Source: Deinandra increscens subsp. villosa (lineage: Eukaryota; Streptophyta; Magnoliopsida; Asterales; Asteraceae). Taken from it: 64,000 nt of DNA. This document shows, piece by piece, positions 58,364 to 64,000 of the stretch; within the stretch, counting starts at the first letter, position 1, and each line of letters opens with the position of its first letter. The notes beneath the pieces were generated by a model that worked only from the letters and a program-made list of their open reading frames with translations, was not told where the DNA came from and did not search any database. The translations under genes were made by a program, and so were the position numbers. Location of the stretch: contig JBCNJP010000025.1 of the NCBI GenBank assembly GCA_039602395.1, positions 46,333,980-46,397,979 on the forward strand, written 5' to 3'.

Positions 58364-59099
58364 TTTCGTTTTCAGATTGTCTGGGGCTGAGGGAACTGAA
58401 AATGGTGAAGAAGCATCTCTTTTGCTACATCTCCTACATCGTTCCCCTTCCACAATCCAACATCGTTATCTGGGCCATTTGAGTGATTGGTACCACCCAA
58501 TGTTGCAACTAAAGTTAGATCTATTATTAATAACAATAATAAATCATAATTTATCAAGCACATTATAAATTAATCAAGGAATGAGTAAAAGAAAGAAAGG
58601 AGGGTAGTGAGATCAACTACCTTGTTCAAGTTTAGGGTTGCAACAAACAGGGCATGCAAACCTCATATGGGCCCTTACTGCTGATTGTTATAAAATTATA
58701 TAATAACTTAAAATCTGCTCTCAGTAAAGCATTTGTATGAACCATTAGAGACTCCTCGTCTCCATGGTTTCCACAATAACTTAAAATCTGCTCCCAGGAG
58801 ATACAGAGTACAATCTTTCCCTGCATAAGAAAAAATTACCAAATCTGAGACGAAAATTTCAATCGAACTTCAGTGGTGAAGATGATAACTTACCGTTTTC
58901 CACATACGGATGACACCAATTCCACATTTTTTTCCGGCGATGATGGACGAAAAACAGAGAGAGAGAGACTGGGAGAAAAGGGGCATGGTGGAGATGATGA
59001 TGAAAACTGATACAGAGATAAGTATATATCGATAATCGAGGGGCGTGGTAGATGGAGATTAGACCGATAAAGTAAATGAAATAATCATGATTACAAGCG

Positions 59100-59896
59100 C
59101 CGTCGACTGTTTGTCTTCTTTTAGCCACCTAAAATTAATATACCGTGACCATTTGTCATAATTTGTCACGCAACCAATGTTTAATATGAGTGGCCATATC
59201 ACAAGATAATAAAAAATGATAAACATATAAACACAAATCTTCTCTTTTTCGCCACGCGTTTAATATTACCGTGACCATAAAATAGATTTTTGTCACTCAC
59301 AACCTACCATTTAGTCACGGTTAATATATGTGGCCATACGTAATAGATTTTTGTCACTCACAACCTACCGTGACCATTAGTCATCTAATATTTAGTCACA
59401 CAACCTAATAACAGTGGCCATATGTACTAGCTTTTAGCCACATAACTAAGTAAAAAGCGTGGCCATTGCTCACATTTAGCCACACATAATATATACTTAA
59501 TAGTTTTGTTTTCTTTTAATTTACTAAGTAATAAAATCTACTCTTTCGTCACACAACATTATTTAAGCGTGGCCATACATTCCTTTTTGGTCACACGAAT
59601 AAAGAATCATAAAAATTCCGTCGCCGTTTGGTGCATTTCGCCACTCTTTTTTAAGTGTGACAAATAAGTGCCACATGTTTTTGTAAAACAGTGGCTAAAG
59701 CCACTGCACCTGATTGTTGTTGTCACATAAACAAAAAAATACGTGGCTAAAAGGGTCCAAAGGCTATATATTTGGCCACGGGTACAAAATATGTGTGGCT
59801 AAAACGAGAATTTCTTACCTTTGGCCACGCTTTTTTCAAAACAGTGGCTATGCATTATCAAAAAAACCGTGGCCAAAGCCACTTTTTGACGTAGTG
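59100..59896. repeat. CACTA right subterminal repeats and end
   Basis: Dense GTGGCC, CGTGACCAT and TAGCCAC words in both senses lead to the terminal repeat GACGTAGTG at 59888-59896. This mirrors the left subterminal region but without the regular 150-bp period. Confidence 0.85.
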
Positions 59897-60828
59897 CATT
59901 TAAAGTCCAATTTTGGTCAGACGGATAAAATTTGAGAAAAAATACACCATTTGAACCAAAAGGATGAGATTTGTATCAAGTTTATCTCATTTAGGACTTA
60001 AACTGTCTACTAAATTCATTATTTTTGTTTCTTTTCAAAAATTTAAAATTTTGACATGGATTGTTCCAAAAATTTAACTTATTTCCTTAACGGGTCAAAC
60101 TAAGACAAAGTCTGCTTTAGCTACTATTTTGAAGCATTTGAGACCCGTAATGCATTTAAAACCATCCAAATGCATTACTTTGTTGTTTTTGGAACTGAGC
60201 ATAATCAAACCATCTCATTCACATTTCAGGGTTCATCAAAACAGAGAAAGAAACACATAGTTAGTTGTAAACACAAACAAAAATGATTAATTTCAAGTAG
60301 ATTGCATAGAACTAGCAACAATTTTAAACAATCATCATGCTTGAATCTTTGTTATCATTCCCACCATGTTTTGAGACCAAAATAACACAAAACAACACAA
60401 CCAAAATCTCAAATTTTTATTGAAGGGACAACCCCTGTTCAAGAACAACCAAATAGCTTACAAATCTTTTAGTCAATTACCTAAACTCGGTGTTAGGTAG
60501 AGATTAGAAACAAGAGTCAATTCCTAATCTGTAAAACCATTAACCAATTTCAAGTTAGGAACCCTAGAATTGACCATTGTAAGCCGTCGGCTTTAAGAAT
60601 GCTAAGGACCGAATCATTGAACTCTTGGTTAACCTAAAAATGGTGAAATCAACCCTATGAGTGCAAAGAAGGTGAGTACGCCAACCCTAATTGCACGAGA
60701 GTACACCTTTAAGAAGTTGAAATCGATGGTCGGAGTGCCCTTGAGCCGTTCGGAGGGTCGAAGAGCGAGAGGGAGTTCGGACAGTGTTTTTGGTTTTGAA
60801 TGAGAAATGAAAGATAAAGAGGCTTTCT
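59897..60828. other. Spacer right of the CACTA element
   Basis: It begins with CAT, the second copy of the target duplication. AT-rich sequence follows with no recognised gene. On the minus strand it may be the transcribed leader downstream of the TATA box at 60829-60838. Confidence 0.4.
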
Positions 60829-61430
60829 TATTTATATATGCGAGGTCGTGAGACACATACTTAGGGATTTTGGTCCATTAAACGAAATCTCCAAAGTGAA
60901 CCAGAATCTTAAAACTGGCAAGTTCACCAAGAGATCGGAAAGGGGGGAAGTCGCCAGGCATTAGGTGACATCACCAAGGAGAAAATCGATTTATAGCGAG
61001 ATCGCCAAAGGTTAAGAGAGAGGCGAAATCGCCAAGGTTAAATCCTCTCAACACCGAGATCGCCAAGAGGAAAGTCACTTATGGCGAGATCACCAAGTAA
61101 AACTTACAGTTTATTGAAGAAATGGCCAAGGGACCCTGAGACCGCCAAGCGTAATCCGTCTTATAGCGAGATCGCCAAGAGATTAGATCTTTTGGCGAGA
61201 TCGCCAAGGACCGAAAGGGACGAGGTCGCCAAGTCTTAACTCTCGGTTTGTTTTGAGAAAAACACTTAAGTGTGCTTCGAGATCGCCAAAAAGAGGGTTT
61301 ACTAGGCGAGATCGCCAAGTTAAAGACTAGGTTTTGTAAAATAGCCAAAAGGGAAATCTCTCTTATGCGAGATCGCCAAGGGTTGATCCTCGGGGTACTT
61401 AGCCTTTAAGGCGAGATCGCCAACAGCACA
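60829..61430 (-). promoter_or_regulatory. Putative promoter: GGCGATCTCGCC word array plus TATA box
   Basis: About 15 words of type GCGAGATCGCCAAG lie at 60945-61430. On the minus strand they end about 100 bp upstream of TATATAAATA (60838-60829). The core GGCGATCTCGCC is nearly palindromic. The layout matches Cp's internal promoter and the LTR promoters in this window. Minus-strand transcription would run, before the CACTA insertion, towards accessory ORF C. The link to ORF C is inference. Confidence 0.45.
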
Positions 61431-62278
61431 AGAAAAACTTGAAAGGTTTTAACAGCAGGTTCAATTTTTGAAAAACTTTTTGGTTTATGATCCAAAATCA
61501 ACCAAAATGAGAACTCCCGAAGCAAGCACACTAAATAATTCTCAATTGAGAACTCAGTGATTTGCAAAAACTTAAATGAACTCATTAAGGGCAATTTGGG
61601 AATAATTGGATTTTCTATGTGCATAACATGTTAAAAACACCATTTTGACTCGGAAAATTTAAAAATTCACACACTTGACCAAAAACTTATTGAAGCAGAT
61701 TTACTTGAGTCAGGCCAGCCCAAACTTACCAAAATGGTTAATTTGACTTAAAATTGCAAACAAACCTCAAATTTGACTTATTTCTCCCAAACTTGATGTT
61801 TTTAAGCACAAAGCACCCAAATTCACGTTTTATGACAAATTTGGTTATATCAAAGCGTAGTGCTTTCATTTGCACCGTTAAAGCCTTATTTCCTGGCAGT
61901 TTCCAGTTATTTGCTTAATTTTGCATATTTTTGCTCGGTAAAGGTTGGACTATGTTTGGAATCAAACCGGTCAATTACGTGATCACAGACACTTATGCAT
62001 GTGGTCAAATGTGGGGTAACCTTGCTATTGGTAAGGAAAACCCTCAAAGTGGTCAAATGTGACCCATTGATTTTGCAGGACAAGCAAGTGCATGGATGAT
62101 GATACTTACGACTCCAAAATGCATTGGGCTAGGACTGAAATGTATAACGGGCAAATGCTAAGGTAGGTGGGACAACCCGACCTGGATTACACTTTGATAA
62201 ATGGTAACGCACACACATGTGTCGAAATCGAGTCAAAATAAAAGGTTGGACCCATGAGGTAAGTTTGAAACCAATATA
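61431..62278. other. Non-coding stretch
   Basis: No coding region or known element is recognised here. It probably belongs to the Gypsy or accessory-ORF leader sequences around it. Confidence 0.3.
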
Positions 62279-62515
62279 AAAAAAAATTGTCGGTGAAGAA
62301 GGACTCTTTAGGAGCCGTGAAACCAATATAAAGAAAATGGAAATTGGCAAAGGACGACTCCTTAGGAGCCGTGAAACCAATATAAAGAAAATGGAAATTG
62401 GTGAAGAATGACTCTTTAGGAGCCGTGAAACCAATACAAAGAAAATGGTAAATGGTGAAGAATGACTCTTTAGGAGTCATGAAAACAATATAATGAAAGT
62501 GGTAATTGGGGAGCA
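62279..62515. repeat. Four tandem units of about 61 bp
   Basis: Units contain GACTCTTTAGGAGCCGTGAA and CCAATATAAAGAAAATGG. Apparent ORFs on the minus strand are translations of this repeat. Confidence 0.9.
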
Positions 62516-62620
62516 CAACCCGAGAGGGGAGGGTCGTGAAGCCATTAATTTGAAATAAGGTTGCATTTGGGACATCACTAGATATATAAAGGCCGAAACC
62601 CTCTTTAAGGGGGGTAGAGT
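62516..62620 (+). other. Gypsy 3' untranslated end with polypurine tract
   Basis: TTTAAGGGGGGTAGAGT at 62604-62620 directly precedes an LTR-like start TGTACCATCCCG. The tract is a good polypurine tract for a plus-strand Gypsy. No coding sequence is left upstream of it. Confidence 0.5.
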
Positions 62621-63032
62621 TGTACCATCCCGATTTTTAAATAGTTAAAATGTCTGTTAAACTCGTGTTAAGCATAAATTTGAATTGCGTATATTAAAGT
62701 TAAGTGCCAACTATTATATATGTGAGTACTTGAAGGTTATTTTGTACCAATGTAAGGTTTGGGTTGAAATAACCTAAATATGAAATTTGAGGGACTAGGG
62801 CTGTAATTTTAACTAAACTCAAATGAGGAAAGATGGAGAAACCTAGATGTCATACGTATGAACATCCAGGCATCGTGAGTCTCCCTTCCAAGCCCTAGAA
62901 ATTCGACATCCTCAATTAGATGGCTAGAAGCTGCGATTTTTTATGGATGATGGAGATTCTTGAAGCTCTAACCATAGCCAAACTACTGGAGGATTGGGTA
63001 TGCCAACCTCATGTTTCTTTCATGTATAATTC
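62621..63032 (+). mobile_element. Gypsy LTR start, plus strand, interrupted
   Basis: TGTACCATCCCGATTTTTAA resembles the TGTAACATCCCG starts of many plant Gypsy LTRs. About 410 bp follow before sequence passes into the hairpin region. No end or partner LTR is visible. Confidence 0.45.
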
Positions 63033-63080
63033 CACAAGGTGCTTGATAACTCACTTAGGAATTTTATCAAGCACCTTGTG
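63033..63080. repeat. Perfect 16-bp stem-loop
   Basis: CACAAGGTGCTTGATA at 63033-63048 is the inverse of 63065-63080, with a 16-bp loop. It sits at the left foot of the larger hairpin. Confidence 0.9.
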
Positions 63081-63728
63081 ACTACAGAGCGGGGTCCAGA
63101 GTGTGTGTCGCAGATGCCTTGGCGTAATCCGTGGATTACATAGGAACCTTCCTTATGCGTCAAGCACCATAGTAACTGTTATAAATATGAATCCTTATAG
63201 AGGGTCCCGTCTTATATGATGTATTAACTTGACTATATGGCCACCTATTTTGTTTCGGTGGGGCAAGACGACAATTTACCATGGAGGATATAGTTTTGGA
63301 ATGGTGTCATCCAACTGTTCACTGCCGCTTCTGTTACCTCATGTATCTCCCTGCATTCTCCTATCCGGTCTTTTATTATCTCGACCGGTATTTGCGGTGT
63401 TCCTTCCGCAAAGTAATACAGGTCGAGATAATAAAAGACCGGATAGGAGAATGCAGGGAGATACATGAGGTAACAGAAGCGGTAGTGAACACTTGGATGA
63501 CACCGTTCCAAAACTACATCCTCCATGGTAAATTTTCGTCCTGCTCCACCGGAGCAAAACAGGTGGCCATATAGTCAAGTTAATACATCATATAAGACGG
63601 GACCCTCTACAAGGATTCGTATTTATAACAGTTGCTATGGTGCTTGACGCACAAGGAAGGTTCCTATGTAATCCACGAATTACACCAAGGCATCTGCGAC
63701 ACACACTCTGGACCTCGCTCTGTAGTCA
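63079..63728. repeat. 650-bp near-perfect inverted repeat (foldback)
   Basis: Arms of about 320 bp (63079-63398 and 63403-63728) pair from TGACTACAGAGC to the centre TTTGCGGTGTTCCTTCCGCA, with roughly 5-8 percent mismatches by eye. Both strands of both arms give the same small ORFs, as expected for a palindrome, so I annotate none. The origin is unknown. No clear target duplication is visible. A transcript would fold into a long double-stranded RNA. Confidence 0.92.
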
Positions 63729-63732
63729 AAAG

Positions 63733-64000
63733 GATGCTATACATGGGGTTTTTATTGGCCAACCATGTACTCGGACGCCAAACAGAAAAAAAAAATTGAG
63801 AAGGATGCCAAATGCACGCAAGTGTGCCGAAGAACAATATGATCCCGATTACGTCACCTTGGCCATTCTACAAGTGGGGGATTGATATAGTGGGATCTTT
63901 CCTATAAGCTTTGGGTAGGATCAAATTCCTAATTATGGCAGTCGATTACTTCATAAAGTGGGTGGAAATAAAACCTCTCGCCATAATAACCGGCAAGCAA
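63733..64000 (+). pseudogene. pol: Decayed Gypsy integrase fragment (Tat/Athila-like)
   Basis: Broken frames spell the end of a zinc finger region, then MIPITSPWPFYKWGIDIVGSF with the first catalytic Asp. They continue as GRIKFLIMAVDYFIKWVEIKPL and ITGKQ, running off the window. A TAA interrupts after GSFL. The motifs fit integrases of the non-chromodomain Gypsy lineages. It directly follows the foldback element. Confidence 0.85.

Larger units (their letters stand above)
45422..59896. mobile_element. CACTA (En/Spm-type) transposon, 14.5 kb, with gene cargo
   Basis: The ends are CACTACGTCAAAA at 45422 and its inverse ending at 59896, 13 bp perfect, with continued similarity (TTTGGCCACGG). CAT flanks both sides, the 3-bp duplication expected of CACTA. 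Both subterminal regions are packed with GTGGCC/GGCCAC words, as CACTA transposase-binding regions are. No TNPD-type transposase is recognised, so it is probably mobilised in trans. It carries a spliced 1368-aa gene, a PB1-like gene, a coiled-coil gene, a cold-shock gene fragment and a hAT-like MITE. It was inserted in unrelated spacer DNA. Confidence 0.93.

Noticed and set aside
58271..58453. Functional cold-shock protein gene
   Set aside because: Only about 24 codons of the domain exist; the rest of the domain and gene is missing.
62129..62516. Minus-strand ORFs with repeated FYIGFTAPKESF
   Set aside because: They are direct translations of a 61-bp tandem repeat, not conserved protein.
63229..63578. 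Small ORFs on both strands (MEDIVLEWCHP and relatives)
   Set aside because: They are mirror images created by the palindrome.

Overview
The window looks like gene-poor, repeat-rich nuclear DNA from a flowering plant. It is AT-rich, has plant-type short introns, and holds plant Copia, Gypsy, CACTA, PIF/Harbinger, Mutator-like and hAT-like elements. Several retroelement proteins resemble ones I remember from Asteraceae, but that family call is from memory and untested. I find no intact ordinary host gene, tRNA, rRNA or CRISPR array. Two blocks of exactly 500 N (830-1329, 33159-33658) are assembly gaps of unknown true size.

Layout. 1-829: AT-rich palindromic elements. 1330-4013: minus-strand Gypsy LTR. 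4014-6175: a near-identical second copy of part of a Copia gag. 6176-7547: end of a plus-strand Gypsy LTR, its primer binding site and leader (element G1). 7548-29204: a plus-strand Copia (Cp) inserted in G1 with target duplication TGGAC. Inside Cp, 16291-23798 is a minus-strand Copia (Cm, duplication TCAAA). Inside Cm, 17923-19842 is a PIF/Harbinger transposon (duplication TTA). 29205-30076: G1 resumes with a decayed gag. 30077-33158: 3' end of another minus-strand Copia (Cb). 33659-39720: Gypsy chromovirus integrase and chromodomain, between an inverted LTR head and a ~4.4 kb LTR that carries a Mutator-type foldback element. 39721-43637: decayed minus-strand accessory ORF cut by that LTR. 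45422-59896: a 14.5 kb CACTA transposon with perfect 13-bp ends and duplication CAT. It carries an apparently intact two-exon gene for 1368 aa, a two-exon PB1-like gene, a small coiled-coil gene and a cold-shock gene fragment. 59897-64000: promoter-like word array, Gypsy LTR start, a 650-bp hairpin and a decayed Gypsy integrase.

The nest gives a relative chronology. Cp LTRs differ at about 20 of 370 sites, Cm LTRs at 8 of 356, and the Harbinger is younger than Cm. The duplicated gag segment differs by only about 1 percent and shares two stop codons with its source, so it arose after Cp had decayed.

The most interesting theme is one accessory protein family found four times: after pol in Cp, before the 3' LTR in Cb, as a decayed copy at 39721-43637, and as the intact spliced gene inside the CACTA transposon. 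The four are highly divergent but share an N-terminal block, PRF[IVL]Q-type motif and aromatic C-terminal modules. Copies are preceded by arrays of a short repeated word, different in each element. In Cp the same word also sits upstream of the LTR TATA box, which suggests lineage-specific promoter words serving both the LTR and an internal promoter.
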